In this document: positions 1-7,193 of the stretch, one piece after another
How the letters are laid out: each line of letters begins with the position of its first letter
How positions within the stretch are numbered: position 1 is the first letter of the stretch
Assembly: GCA_003972865.1 (NCBI GenBank)
Contig: QOAX01000189.1
Location: 1 to 8,951 of the forward strand
Length of the DNA: 8,951 nucleotides
DNA from: Verrucomicrobiota bacterium
GTDB lineage: Bacteria > Verrucomicrobiota > Verrucomicrobiia > Limisphaerales > UBA1096
Direction of reading: 5' to 3'
Made by a program: the position numbers and the translations under genes
The notes under the pieces: model-generated
Told to the model about the DNA's origin: nothing
Seen by the model: only the letters and a program-made list of their open reading frames with translations
The model's database searches: none

Positions 1-1071
1 GAGTCGGTCCGCCCGGCCGCGCGGCGTCCAGCCCTTGGCCGACTGGCCGTCAAACAATGGCACCCAGCCGCCCTTGGCCAGGGGGGCAGTGGCCGGTTGG
101 TATCCGGCGACGTTCATCGGGATGCGGTACAGGCCGCCGCCGGCCGTGACGTAAAGCACGTTGGCTTCCGTGCCGGTGCCGAAACAGCAGTTGGTCGGCA
201 GCGTCTCGGTCGGGATGTAGGCCAGTTCCCGGCCGGTGGCGGTGTAAACCACAATGCCGAATCGGCTCGCCGAGCGCACGGCGGCGTATAGGTTTCCCTG
301 CACGTCAACCGTCATGCCGTCGATGCCGGCCTCGTCGCCGAAATCGACGAGCACTTTTTTCGGCCCCAGGCCGCCGTTGCCGCGAAGCGCGAACGAGTTC
401 AGTGTCATTCGGCCGTCCGGGGCGTTGTTGGTCTCGGCGACGTAGAGTGTCCTGCCGTCCGTCGACAGGGCCAGCCCGTTGGGTTTCTCGACTTGATCCG
501 CGCCGATGGCCAGCTTCACGGAACCGTCCGCTGGGTCGTACCGGTAAACGGCCATCTGGTCCTGCTCCTCTTTTTCGTCGCCGACGTATCGGGGATCGCT
601 GAAGTAAATTTTCCCGTCGGGCATAATCACGAGGTCGTTGGGCGAGAGGTAGCGGCCGCCGTTGAAACGCTCGGTGAGCACTTTCAGCTTACCGCCGGGC
701 AAAATCTCGCATAGCGCCATGCGGCCGTTGTTTGCGCCGCAGCAGGCGATAAGCCGGCCGGTGCGGTCGAACATCAGCCCGTTGCTTTTGCCGGAGGCAG
801 CACAGTGGACGGTGGTTTTGCCGGTCCTGGGATCAAACCTGTGAACCTGGCCGGAGGTGCCTTCGCCGCTGGGGATGTCGCTGAAGTACACCGAGCCGTC
901 GGCAGCGACCGCGACGCCCTCGGTGAACTCGCCCTGGTTCCACAGTTCCTCGAGTCGCGAACCCGACGGCAAAATAGACGGGCTGCCGCTTGGCTTGGCC
1001 GGCTCGGCCCAGGCCAGGCGCGGCGCGGCGGCAAGGGCCAGAAGGAGGCAGATCGCAAAACGAATTGGCAT
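1..1071 (-). CDS. Exported SMP-30/gluconolactonase-like protein fused to a DUF1080 domain (partial, 3' end outside window)
   Basis: The minus frame from the ATG at 1071-1069 stays open for 357 codons to the window edge, so the C-terminus is missing. Residues 1-22 look like a signal peptide: a short basic start, a Leu/Ala-rich core and a likely cut after A-W-A. Residues of about 40-330 form a beta-propeller like SMP-30/gluconolactonase/LRE (PF08450). The early strand carries EFTEGVAV, whose Glu51 fits the family metal ligand. SPNDLV (Asn145) follows, then KPNGLALSTDG and later GIDGMTVD, which also suit metal-site positions. At residues 336-348 WVPLFDGQSAKGW matches the usual opening of DUF1080 / 3-keto-disaccharide hydrolase domains (PF06439). 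Such proteins are common in exported sugar-degradation repertoires of Planctomycetota and Verrucomicrobiota. It lies 48 bases downstream of the hydrolase gene, probably cotranscribed. Substrate is unknown. No clear Shine-Dalgarno is seen; the start is chosen because it is the ATG directly before the signal peptide. Confidence 0.88.
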   Translation of the reverse strand, partial: MPIRFAICLLLALAAAPRLAWAEPAKPSGSPSILPSGSRLEELWNQGEFTEGVAVAADGSVYFSDIPSGEGTSGQVHRFDPRTGKTTVHCAASGKSNGLMFDRTGRLIACCGANNGRMALCEILPGGKLKVLTERFNGGRYLSPNDLVIMPDGKIYFSDPRYVGDEKEEQDQMAVYRYDPADGSVKLAIGADQVEKPNGLALSTDGRTLYVAETNNAPDGRMTLNSFALRGNGGLGPKKVLVDFGDEAGIDGMTVDVQGNLYAAVRSASRFGIVVYTATGRELAYIPTETLPTNCCFGTGTEANVLYVTAGGGLYRIPMNVAGYQPATAPLAKGGWVPLFDGQSAKGWTPRGRADRL

Positions 1072-1119
1072 GCGGAAAAACTGACAGGCCAGGTGCCCGG
1101 AGGCAAACACGCAGGCGGT

Positions 1120-3180
1120 TCACTCGCTGGCCCGTACCCGCCAGCGCTCGTCGAAAAAACCGGCCGCCGCGACACAGTTGGGGTCGCCGGCGTTGTACGG
1201 CTGGCGCATGTCCACCAGCGCCCAGTCCGGCAGCTTGGGCGTCTGGGTGGCGTTGCTCATGTGGCCGAACCGGCTGAAGGTGAAGCCGGAGTTGAGCACG
1301 ACATACCGCTTGGGATTGAGCGGGTTCGGGTAAATCAACACCGGCGCGTGCGTTGCCGACTCCGCTTCCGCCTGGCCAAGCCGCACCGTTGTTTCACTCC
1401 AGCCAAGCGGCAGTTGGTCGATGACGCGGGCGATGGTTGAGTTGCTTTGCGGGTCGCCCCAGAGAATGAGGTTGCAGTCGGCGATGTCGGCGTCGGTTAT
1501 GTCGTTGTCGTCCTTGACGAGCGGCTTGGCGCGGAACTGCAGTTCCCAGTCGGACAGCGCCTGGGCAAGCTGCGCCGCGGTCCACTTGTCGGCCAGCGGA
1601 CTCACCGCCGGGCCGGTCGGGCGCACCATCAGAAACCGGTTCATGAACGCGTCGTCGATCGGCCCCTGCAGGCCGGGGCGCTTGGCCAAGCCGGCGAACT
1701 TGAACCGGCCGACGGCCCGCCACTTGCCGAGAGCGTTCACGAAAAGCGCCTCCCACGAGCGGTCGGTGCGGACGCGCGCGCCGGTCAGTTCGTCTCCGTC
1801 AATGACGACGGTCGGGTTGCCGTTGGGGCGCAGCGGGCAAAACCCGGAGGGCATGGACAACACCAGGCGCGAGACGTTATCGGTGTCCACCTCGACGCGT
1901 TCGTCGCTGGTGAGGCGCGCCTTGACGCGGGCCGGTTTCCAGTGTGCTTCCAGCCCGTCAACTTGGATCCAACCTTGGCGATTGTAGCGTAGTGTCCGCG
2001 TGACCAGTCGCACTTCGGTTGGCACCGGGTTGCGGCCCTTGGCGGCGGCGGCGTTGATGCGCTCGTCGATCTCCGCCCTGGCTGCCGGGTGATATTTGTG
2101 GCCGGTGTCCGGGCCGATCACGTGGCGCAGGGCCAAGCCTTCGTCGGCCAAGTGGCGTTCCATGATATCTGCGGCTTGCTTCTGTTTATCGACCTCGCCG
2201 CTGTACGCAACGGTGGCGGTGTTGAATAGGTTGCCGGCGTATTTCGTGGCGTCATAAAGTCCCCAAAGCGCCTGCTCGTAGGTGGGTGGCATCGCGTTTT
2301 TCCGGGCCAAGCCAAGGTACTCGAGCGACTCGGCAAAACCGGCTCCCGGCGCGACAGCCACCCAGTCGCCGGCGAGGTGGGTGCCCAAATGCCAGCAACC
2401 GCCGCCGCCCATCGAGAAGCCGCGGACACTCACCCGGTTGCCGTCCACGGGATACTGCGTTTTCGCGTGCGCGAGCGCCTCGAGTACATCGACTTCGCCG
2501 GCGAATTTGAACGCGTTGCAGAACCGGCCGTACGGGTGGAGGACGATCGTGTCGGGTGGAGTGAACTGCCCGGTGGAGGTGCGGCGTTGCTGGATGAATT
2601 TGAGTTCGCTCAGCTTGTTGTCGCGGCCGTGCAGCCAGATGTCGAGTCGGCGTTTGCGCCACGGGTCGGTGGAGAAGGACTGCGGGATCACCAGTCCGTA
2701 CGGCTGCACTGAGTCGTCGAGCCGGGAAACGTAGCCGCGCACGACGAGGCCGGTGGCGCGTGTCCACGGCGTCCTGCCCTTGGCCAGGTGAGCGGCGCGT
2801 TCGCTGCCAGCGACGAGCAACTCCTCGGCGGTTTCGAGTTCGCTCTGCCTGAAAAAGATTTGGTGCTTCAGCGCCCAGTCAACGGCCTTGTGAATGACCT
2901 GCACGTCGGGGAGGTAACGGAGCAGCGGCGGCGTGTCGGCGTGCTGCTTGGCCAAGGCGTCGATCGCTTGGCCAAGCGCGTTGGTGTGGGCGCGGAGTTG
3001 GGTGTGGACATCCCCCGGAAGCTCAATGCCGGGGGCCGGGACGCGAGGGGTCTTGGCAACGAGCGGCTTGGCCGGTTCATCCGCTTGGCCAAGCGCGGCG
3101 GCGGCGAGGCCAAGCGCCACGATGATGCTTGCCGAGATGCGGTGGGTGATTGAAAAATCAGTTGATTGGTTGGATGGCAT
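1120..3180 (-). CDS. Exported serine alpha/beta-hydrolase, prolyl-oligopeptidase/esterase type, with extra C-terminal domain
   Basis: The best start is the ATG at 3180 (686 aa); an ATG at 3186 and a TTG at 3213 are upstream alternatives, none with a clear ribosome site. The N-terminus has a basic stretch (THR), then a hydrophobic Ile/Ala/Leu core ending AALGQADEPAK, fitting a signal peptide. A central alpha/beta-hydrolase region holds the nucleophile elbow GFSMGG (Ser256), a later GEVDK (Asp331) and DTGHKYH (His361), a plausible Ser-Asp-His triad in the right order. About 300 residues follow the triad and contain a poorly characterised domain including CNLILWGDPQSNS and YPNPLNPKRYVVLNSG, seen in my recollection in planctomycete/verrucomicrobial 'prolyl oligopeptidase family' proteins. 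It is probably a secreted peptidase or esterase; substrate unknown. It overlaps the upstream MOSC gene by 23 bases and contains four copies of the iterated palindrome, three of them near the N-terminus. Confidence 0.85.
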   Translation of the reverse strand: MPSNQSTDFSITHRISASIIVALGLAAAALGQADEPAKPLVAKTPRVPAPGIELPGDVHTQLRAHTNALGQAIDALAKQHADTPPLLRYLPDVQVIHKAVDWALKHQIFFRQSELETAEELLVAGSERAAHLAKGRTPWTRATGLVVRGYVSRLDDSVQPYGLVIPQSFSTDPWRKRRLDIWLHGRDNKLSELKFIQQRRTSTGQFTPPDTIVLHPYGRFCNAFKFAGEVDVLEALAHAKTQYPVDGNRVSVRGFSMGGGGCWHLGTHLAGDWVAVAPGAGFAESLEYLGLARKNAMPPTYEQALWGLYDATKYAGNLFNTATVAYSGEVDKQKQAADIMERHLADEGLALRHVIGPDTGHKYHPAARAEIDERINAAAAKGRNPVPTEVRLVTRTLRYNRQGWIQVDGLEAHWKPARVKARLTSDERVEVDTDNVSRLVLSMPSGFCPLRPNGNPTVVIDGDELTGARVRTDRSWEALFVNALGKWRAVGRFKFAGLAKRPGLQGPIDDAFMNRFLMVRPTGPAVSPLADKWTAAQLAQALSDWELQFRAKPLVKDDNDITDADIADCNLILWGDPQSNSTIARVIDQLPLGWSETTVRLGQAEAESATHAPVLIYPNPLNPKRYVVLNSGFTFSRFGHMSNATQTPKLPDWALVDMRQPYNAGDPNCVAAAGFFDERWRVRASE
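1680..1691. repeat. Iterated palindrome GCTTGGCCAAGC, copy in hydrolase C-terminal part
   Basis: Exact 12-base palindrome inside the hydrolase gene. On the coding strand it is read in the phase giving Leu-Ala-Lys (context FAGLAKRPG). The left flank extends the palindrome by a C but the right flank does not match. Confidence 0.9.
2946..2957. repeat. Iterated palindrome, near-exact copy (core CTTGGCCAAG)
   Basis: The 10-base core is perfect; the twelfth base is G instead of C. It lies in the hydrolase gene, encodes Leu-Ala-Lys in IDALAKQH, and its centre is exactly 20 bases from the centre of the next copy. Confidence 0.85.
2965..2978. repeat. Iterated palindrome, 14-base form CGCTTGGCCAAGCG
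   Basis: Perfect 14-base palindrome in the hydrolase gene, encoding Leu-Gly-Gln-Ala in NALGQAID. Together with the copy at 2946-2957 it forms a close pair. Confidence 0.9.
3082..3095. repeat. Iterated palindrome, 14-base form, at the signal peptide of the hydrolase
   Basis: Perfect 14-base palindrome encoding Leu-Gly-Gln-Ala at the end of the hydrophobic core of the hydrolase signal peptide (AALGQADEP). A half copy, GGCCAAGCG, lies 12 bases away at 3108-3116 and another, CTTGGCC, at 3067-3073. Confidence 0.9.
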
Positions 3181-3688
3181 CGCCATTTTTGATGGTGCCG
3201 GATTGAACGACAACGGCTAGGACGCCTTGTTTGTCGTTTGTCATGCGTTCGCGCAGGCCGGGTGCGATCTCGTCCATCTTGTGGCAGGGATCGCGCGGCG
3301 CGGCGATGTGTAGCACTGCCCCGCCGACGCGGACGTCGCGGCCGGCCAGCGGCACGAGGTTGATGCCCTCGGTCTCTATGTTGGAGCGAACCCGGCCGGC
3401 AGCGATGCCTGGCAGGCCCAGTGCGCTGGCGTGCTCGGCGATTTGCTCCCGTTCGATCAGGGTTACCTGCCGCTGGGTTGGCTGGTCGGTGGAGCGGGAT
3501 TGGCGTTGCCAGTAGCGGATGTTGCCGACGATGCCGGCGTCGGTCTCGACCTCGATAGAGTCGGCCGGCAGCATTGGTTCGCCCGCGACCGGCGGATGCA
3601 GGTGCAGCGAGGCTACGCGGCCGCGCGACTGATTTTCCGGATGGGCAGCCACGCGGCGGAGTCTGGCGGCAAAGCCACCCGGGCGCAA
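3158..3688 (-). CDS. MOSC-domain protein
   Basis: About 176 aa if read from the TTG at 3688; a GTG at 3652 (164 aa) is a good alternative. MOSC domains (PF03473) are sulfur-carrier domains related to the molybdenum cofactor sulfurase C-terminus. Visible signatures are GRVASLHLHP as first strand, ETDAGIVGNIRYW, where the family usually has a GI.GDRH-type turn, RVRSNIETEGINL, then AGRDVRVGGAVLHIA and finally APRDPCHKMDEI. The Cys in the last motif (Cys135 from the TTG) is the conserved family cysteine thought to carry the sulfur. The protein is a stand-alone MOSC of usual size, with no attached ferredoxin or MoCo sulfurase domain. It begins 19 bases after the pilT-like gene ends, and its 3' end overlaps the next gene. 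Its physiological substrate is unknown and nothing nearby is a molybdoenzyme, so the neighbours do not help assign a role. Confidence 0.85.
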   Translation of the reverse strand: MRPGGFAARLRRVAAHPENQSRGRVASLHLHPPVAGEPMLPADSIEVETDAGIVGNIRYWQRQSRSTDQPTQRQVTLIEREQIAEHASALGLPGIAAGRVRSNIETEGINLVPLAGRDVRVGGAVLHIAAPRDPCHKMDEIAPGLRERMTNDKQGVLAVVVQSGTIKNGDAIQPIN

Positions 3689-3707
3689 CCGGCAAGCGGC
3701 GGGGGCG

Positions 3708-4799
3708 TCAGTTGAGGATGCGGCTGCCCTCGGAGAGGAAAATTCCCTTGAAATTCATCTCGAGTGCCTGGGCGTTGGTGGCCTTCTCGAGTGCTTCCTC
3801 CTTGGTGATGATGTCGTCCTTGACCAGTTGGAACAGGGACTGGTTGAAGTTCTGCATGCCGTCTTCGGTGCCGGTCTCGATGGCGACGTGGAGTTTCTCG
3901 AGTCGGTTCTCGATGATCAACTTGGTCACGGTGAGGGTGTTGATCATGATCTCGACGGCCGGGATCACTCTGCCATCCTTTCGCACCGTCATGCGCTGCA
4001 CGATGATGGCCTTGAGGGTGCCGACCATCTGCTTGCGGACCTGCTCCCGGTCGGCGGCGGGGAAAAAGTCCAGCACGCGCGAGATGGATTGCGGCGCGTC
4101 GATAGTGTGCAGGGTGGACAGAACCAAATGCCCGGTGTCGGCCGCGCTCATTGCGGCGCGAAAGCTGGTGGCGTCGCGCATCTCCCCGATCATGATCACA
4201 TCGGGATCCTGCCTCATGACGTGCTTGAGGCTGTGCTGGTACGATGGTGTGTCGAGCCCGACTTCGCGTTGCTCGATGATGCATTGTCTGTCCTTGAACA
4301 CATACTCGACCGGGTCTTCAATGGTGATGATGTGCCGCTTCTGGGTGGTGTTGATGTGGTCGATCATCCCGGCGAGGGTGGTGGACTTGCCGCAGCCGGT
4401 TGTTCCGGCCACTATCACGATGCCGCGGTGCTCCTCGGCGATGGACTTGATGATCTTCGGCAGGCCAAGGCTGTCGATGTTCGGGACCTCGGCGACGACG
4501 TGGCGCATGGCGAGGCACCATTTCCCTAGATGTTGATAGCAGTTCGTCCGGAAACGGCCAATGCCGGGCACATGGTAGGAAAAGTCGATTTCACGATCCT
4601 CCTCCAGTCGCTGCGTGAAATGCCCGGGAACAATGTTGTCGATGATGTTGCTCAGCCATTGCTCGTCCGGCTGCTGGTTCATCTCGGTCTCCACCAACTG
4701 GCTGTTGATGCGGCAAACCACCGGAGCGTCTGCCTTGATGTGGACATCGGAAGCGCCGCCTTCGACGGCGGTTTTCAGGATTTTGTGAAACAGATCCAT
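3708..4799 (-). CDS. pilT: Type IV pilus motor ATPase, PilT/PilU family
   Basis: The ATG at 4799 gives 363 aa beginning MDLFHKILKTAVEGGASDVH; the frame opens further up at a TTG (4844), but family alignment by eye favours the ATG. Features in order: ASDVH motif at 16-20 of the N-terminal domain; Walker A AGTTGCGKST (131-140); Asp box ITIEDPVEYVF (158-168); Walker B VIMIGEMRD with Glu206; His box TGHLVLSTLHT (222-232). These identify a secretion-superfamily hexameric ATPase that powers pilus retraction at the inner membrane, supporting twitching, adhesion or DNA uptake. Walker A has Cys136 where PilT proteins usually have Ser. The C-terminus (GMQNFNQSLFQLVKDDIITKEEAL, split here as GMQNFNQSLF then LVKDDIITKEEAL, followed by MNFKGIFLS) is closer to PilU than to classical PilT, and I do not see the PilT AIRNLIRE motif. 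So pilT is a family-level symbol; PilU-like is equally possible. No other pilus genes are visible. It follows fabH by 77 bases. Confidence 0.93.
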   Translation of the reverse strand: MDLFHKILKTAVEGGASDVHIKADAPVVCRINSQLVETEMNQQPDEQWLSNIIDNIVPGHFTQRLEEDREIDFSYHVPGIGRFRTNCYQHLGKWCLAMRHVVAEVPNIDSLGLPKIIKSIAEEHRGIVIVAGTTGCGKSTTLAGMIDHINTTQKRHIITIEDPVEYVFKDRQCIIEQREVGLDTPSYQHSLKHVMRQDPDVIMIGEMRDATSFRAAMSAADTGHLVLSTLHTIDAPQSISRVLDFFPAADREQVRKQMVGTLKAIIVQRMTVRKDGRVIPAVEIMINTLTVTKLIIENRLEKLHVAIETGTEDGMQNFNQSLFQLVKDDIITKEEALEKATNAQALEMNFKGIFLSEGSRILN

Positions 4800-4857
4800 C
4801 TTAACAGAGCCGGGGAGACAATCAGGAATGCGTTGCCCCGGCAAGCGTCAAAAACAG

Positions 4858-4871
4858 CGCTTGGCCAAGCG
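4858..4871. repeat. Iterated palindrome, 14-base form, between fabH and pilT
   Basis: Perfect 14-base palindrome in the fabH-pilT gap; it is the only exact copy outside a coding region. It has no loop and no following T tract, so it is not an intrinsic terminator. Confidence 0.9.
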
Positions 4872-4876
4872 GAGGA

Positions 4877-5905
4877 TCACCACTCAATAACGGCCGCACC
4901 CCAGGTCAGTCCGGCGCCGAAGACGAGCAGCAGGATCAGGTCGCCGCGTTCCACTTGCCCCTGCTCAACCGCCTCGTCCAGCGCGATGGCCACCGAGGCG
5001 GCGGAGGTGTTGCCGTAGCGCTGCAGGTTGCTAAAGACCTGGTCTTCACGGGCACCCAGGCGGTCGCCCACGGCATTGAGGATGCGCATGTTGGCCTGAT
5101 GAGGGATGATGCACTTGATGCGGTCAATCTCGAGTTCGCACCGGGCCAGGGCCTCCCGGGCGGCGGTGGTCATCGCCGTGACAGCATTCTTGAACACTTC
5201 CTGCCCGTCCATCTTGAGGTAGTGCAGCCGGTCGGAAACGGATTGGCTCGTGGCCGGGTGCAGGCAGCCACCGCCCGGCTGTGAGAGGATCGATGCCTTC
5301 CGGCCGTCGGCCCCCATGCAGGCGGTCAGCAGGCCGTGGGTGTTTTCGCGGTTCTGTAGCACGGCCGCGCCCGCGCCGTCGCCGAAGAGGACGCAGGTGT
5401 TGCGATCCTCCCAGTCCACGATGGAGGAGAGTTTCTCCGCGCCGATCACCAGTACGGTGTCGTACGTGCGCGACATGATGAACTGCTGCCCGATCTCGAG
5501 GCCGTAAACGAATCCGGAGCAGGCTGCCTCCACGTCGAAGGCCGCCGCGTTGTGAGCGCCGATTTTCTCCTGCACAAGACAGGCGGTGGCGGGGAAGGGC
5601 ATGTCCGGCGTGATGGTGGCCAGGATGATCAGCTCCACATCGGCGGGATCGACCTCCGCCCGCTCAAGCGCGCGCTGCGCCGCCCGGGTGGCCATGTCGG
5701 AGGTGTACTCGTCGTCTGCGGCGATGCGGCGTTCCCGGATGCCGGTGCGCGAGGTGATCCAGTCGTCGGTCGTGTCCACCAATTTCTCGAGGTCGGCGTT
5801 GGTCAGCACTTTTTCCGGCACGTAGGAGCCGACGGCGGAGATGGAGCAGGTGCGGCCAACGAAGTCGTGCTCGGCACGCGGATTCTTGATCGCGGGATTG
5901 GTCAT
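4877..5905 (-). CDS. fabH: 3-oxoacyl-[acyl-carrier-protein] synthase III (KAS III)
   Basis: 342 aa, slightly longer than typical FabH because of a polar lead before GRTCSISAVGSYVPE. FabH condenses a starter acyl-CoA with malonyl-ACP and so begins each round of type II fatty-acid synthesis in the cytoplasm. The Cys-His-Asn triad is visible: Cys129 in VEAACSGF, His269 in IIPHQANMRI and Asn299 in RYGNTSAASVA. The WITSRTGIRERR substrate-entry motif (49-60) and the C-terminal glycine loop LVFGAGLTWGAAVIEW are also present. The ATG at 5905-5903 overlaps the plsX stop in an ATGA arrangement, so translation is probably coupled and the start is well fixed. Its place after yceD-rpmF-plsX matches the widespread lipid cluster. 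There is no fabD, fabG or acpP directly downstream; instead a pilus ATPase follows. Confidence 0.97.
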   Translation of the reverse strand: MTNPAIKNPRAEHDFVGRTCSISAVGSYVPEKVLTNADLEKLVDTTDDWITSRTGIRERRIAADDEYTSDMATRAAQRALERAEVDPADVELIILATITPDMPFPATACLVQEKIGAHNAAAFDVEAACSGFVYGLEIGQQFIMSRTYDTVLVIGAEKLSSIVDWEDRNTCVLFGDGAGAAVLQNRENTHGLLTACMGADGRKASILSQPGGGCLHPATSQSVSDRLHYLKMDGQEVFKNAVTAMTTAAREALARCELEIDRIKCIIPHQANMRILNAVGDRLGAREDQVFSNLQRYGNTSAASVAIALDEAVEQGQVERGDLILLLVFGAGLTWGAAVIEW

Positions 5906-6945
5906 GCCTGTGCAACGGCCGGCTCCGGCCTGGCTTCGGCCAGTTTGGCGTTGGCTCTGGCCACGGCGTCGATGATGTGCTCGTTGATGTGGTGATCCAG
6001 AGCCTCGACGGAGTGCTGCACCGCGTTGCGGATGGCCCGGGCGCTGGCTGAGCCGTGGCAGATGGTCACGATGCCGTTGACGCCCAGCAGGGGCGCGCCG
6101 CCGTAGCTCTCCGTGTCGATCCGGTTTTTCAGGGAACGAAACGCATTCTTGGAGAGGGCCGCGCCGATTTTCCGGATGGGCGTGGCGGTGAGTTCATCGC
6201 GCAGCCAGCTCATCATGCGCAGAGCCAGGCTCTCGCATGTCTTGAGGACGACGTTGCCGACAAAACCGTTGCAGACCACGACGTCGAGTTCCTCGCTGAA
6301 CAGGTCGTGCCCCTCCACGTTGCCGACAAAATTCAGGTCGAGCCCCTGGCACTGTTTTAACGTCTCCTGTGTCAGGTCATTGCCCTTGCCCTCCTCGGTG
6401 CCGACGCTCAACAGCCCCACCTGTGGCCGGCTCTTCCCGAGCACTTCGCGGGCGTAAATGTCCCCCATGATGGCATAGTGCATCAGGTGCCGGGGCTTGC
6501 CCTCGACGTTCGCCCCGGCATCAAGCAGGACGAAGTTGCCAGTCTTGGTGGGCATCACGGCGGCGATGCCCGGGCGATCCACGCCGGGCAGGGTGCGCAG
6601 CTTGATGGAGGCAGCAGCGACCAAGCCCCCTGTATTCCCAGCGGAGAGGATGGCGTCGGCCTGGCCCTGCTTGACCAGGTCCATGGCCATGGCCATGGAG
6701 CAGTTTTTTTTGCGGCGCAATCCCTCGACCGGTTTTTCCTCCATCGAGAGCACCTCCGGCGAGTGCACCACCTCGATGCGTGCGGCGAGATGCCCCGCTT
6801 GGCCAAGCGCGGGGCGGATGGCGTCCTCGTCGCCGACGAGGTACATGGTGCGGATGTGGTCGTGATCCCCGAGCGCCCGTAGCAGGCCGTCTATGATGAC
6901 GGCGCAACCGCCGTCCCCGCCCATGACATCCGCCGCGATTCTCAT
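5902..6945 (-). CDS. plsX: Phosphate acyltransferase PlsX
   Basis: 347 aa. PlsX transfers acyl groups from acyl-ACP to phosphate, giving acyl-phosphate used by PlsY in phospholipid synthesis; it is a peripheral membrane enzyme. Family signatures include the N-terminal RIAADVMGGDGG, EKPVEGLRRKKNCSMAMAMD (conserved basic KK stretch, residues 71-89), SAGNTGGLVAAA (101-112), PTKTGNFVLLDAGAN, VGTEEGKGNDLT, FVGNVEGHDLF, VVCNGFVGNVVLKT and GAPLLGVNG. The usual Ser in the KKxSSM motif is Cys here (Cys82). The ATG at 6945 is directly before the conserved first strand; no good Shine-Dalgarno is seen upstream. The last 15 or so residues are an Ala/Glu/Pro tail without obvious function. The gene carries one 14-base copy of the iterated palindrome, encoding LGQA (47-50) between two conserved blocks. 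Its stop overlaps the fabH start. Confidence 0.97.
   Translation of the reverse strand: MRIAADVMGGDGGCAVIIDGLLRALGDHDHIRTMYLVGDEDAIRPALGQAGHLAARIEVVHSPEVLSMEEKPVEGLRRKKNCSMAMAMDLVKQGQADAILSAGNTGGLVAAASIKLRTLPGVDRPGIAAVMPTKTGNFVLLDAGANVEGKPRHLMHYAIMGDIYAREVLGKSRPQVGLLSVGTEEGKGNDLTQETLKQCQGLDLNFVGNVEGHDLFSEELDVVVCNGFVGNVVLKTCESLALRMMSWLRDELTATPIRKIGAALSKNAFRSLKNRIDTESYGGAPLLGVNGIVTICHGSASARAIRNAVQHSVEALDHHINEHIIDAVARANAKLAEARPEPAVAQA
6796..6809. repeat. Iterated palindrome, 14-base form, in plsX
   Basis: Perfect 14-base palindrome in plsX, encoding Leu-Gly-Gln-Ala (residues 47-50). Flanking CCC on the left and CGGGG on the right nearly extend the symmetry, with a two-base offset. Confidence 0.9.
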
Positions 6946-6994
6946 AAGGTAACAGGCGCGACCCGGCTGGCAGCGCCCTGGTTTTGGGAATGAG

Positions 6995-7186
6995 TCAGGC
7001 GCCGACCTCGACGCTGATGATTTGTTTGCCCTTGTAATGTCCGCACTCCGGGCAGGCGCGGTGGCGTTGGTAGCCCAGATGGTCGCACTGCGGGCAGTTG
7101 TCCAACTGCGGCGGGTGGAACTTGCTGTTGCTGGCGCGGCGCTTTCGGACGCGGCTCTTGGATGACCTGATTTTCGGTACTGCCAT
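6995..7186 (-). CDS. rpmF: 50S ribosomal protein L32
   Basis: 63 aa, the usual L32 length. It starts with the family MAVPKIRSSKSRVRKRR, a strongly basic RNA-binding stretch, followed by a zinc ribbon with Cys31/Cys34 (CPQC) and Cys45/Cys48 (CPEC). All four cysteines are kept, so this is the zinc-binding form of L32. It is part of the large ribosomal subunit. The ATG at 7186 has the best ribosome binding site in the window, GGGGAG ending seven bases upstream, and that site overlaps the yceD stop codon, implying close coupling with yceD. Its place between yceD and plsX is the classic arrangement. Confidence 0.98.
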   Translation of the reverse strand: MAVPKIRSSKSRVRKRRASNSKFHPPQLDNCPQCDHLGYQRHRACPECGHYKGKQIISVEVGA

Positions 7187-7193
7187 AAAGTTA

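Noticed and set aside
774..1440. Open frames of 133 codons (minus, 774-1175) and 211 codons (plus, 805-1440)
   Set aside because: Both overlap the SMP-30 and hydrolase genes in other frames and are Arg/Ala/Pro-rich shadow translations without domains.
3574..4536. Long plus-strand open frame (320 codons) opposite the pilT-like gene
   Set aside because: It mirrors the strongly supported ATPase coding frame, has no recognisable domain and is expected from GC-rich codon use on the other strand.
4858..4871. Palindrome between fabH and pilT as an intrinsic terminator
   Set aside because: It has no loop and no T tract on either strand beyond it.
6681..6698. Three tandem CCATGG hexamers in plsX
   Set aside because: They encode the Met-Ala repeats of a conserved PlsX segment and occur once, so codon choice explains them.
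6713..6720. Run of eight A on the coding strand of plsX containing A-AAA-AAC, a possible -1 slippery site
   Set aside because: It encodes the conserved Lys-Lys-Asn of the PlsX signature and plsX is intact in the normal frame; no downstream structure or useful alternative frame is apparent.
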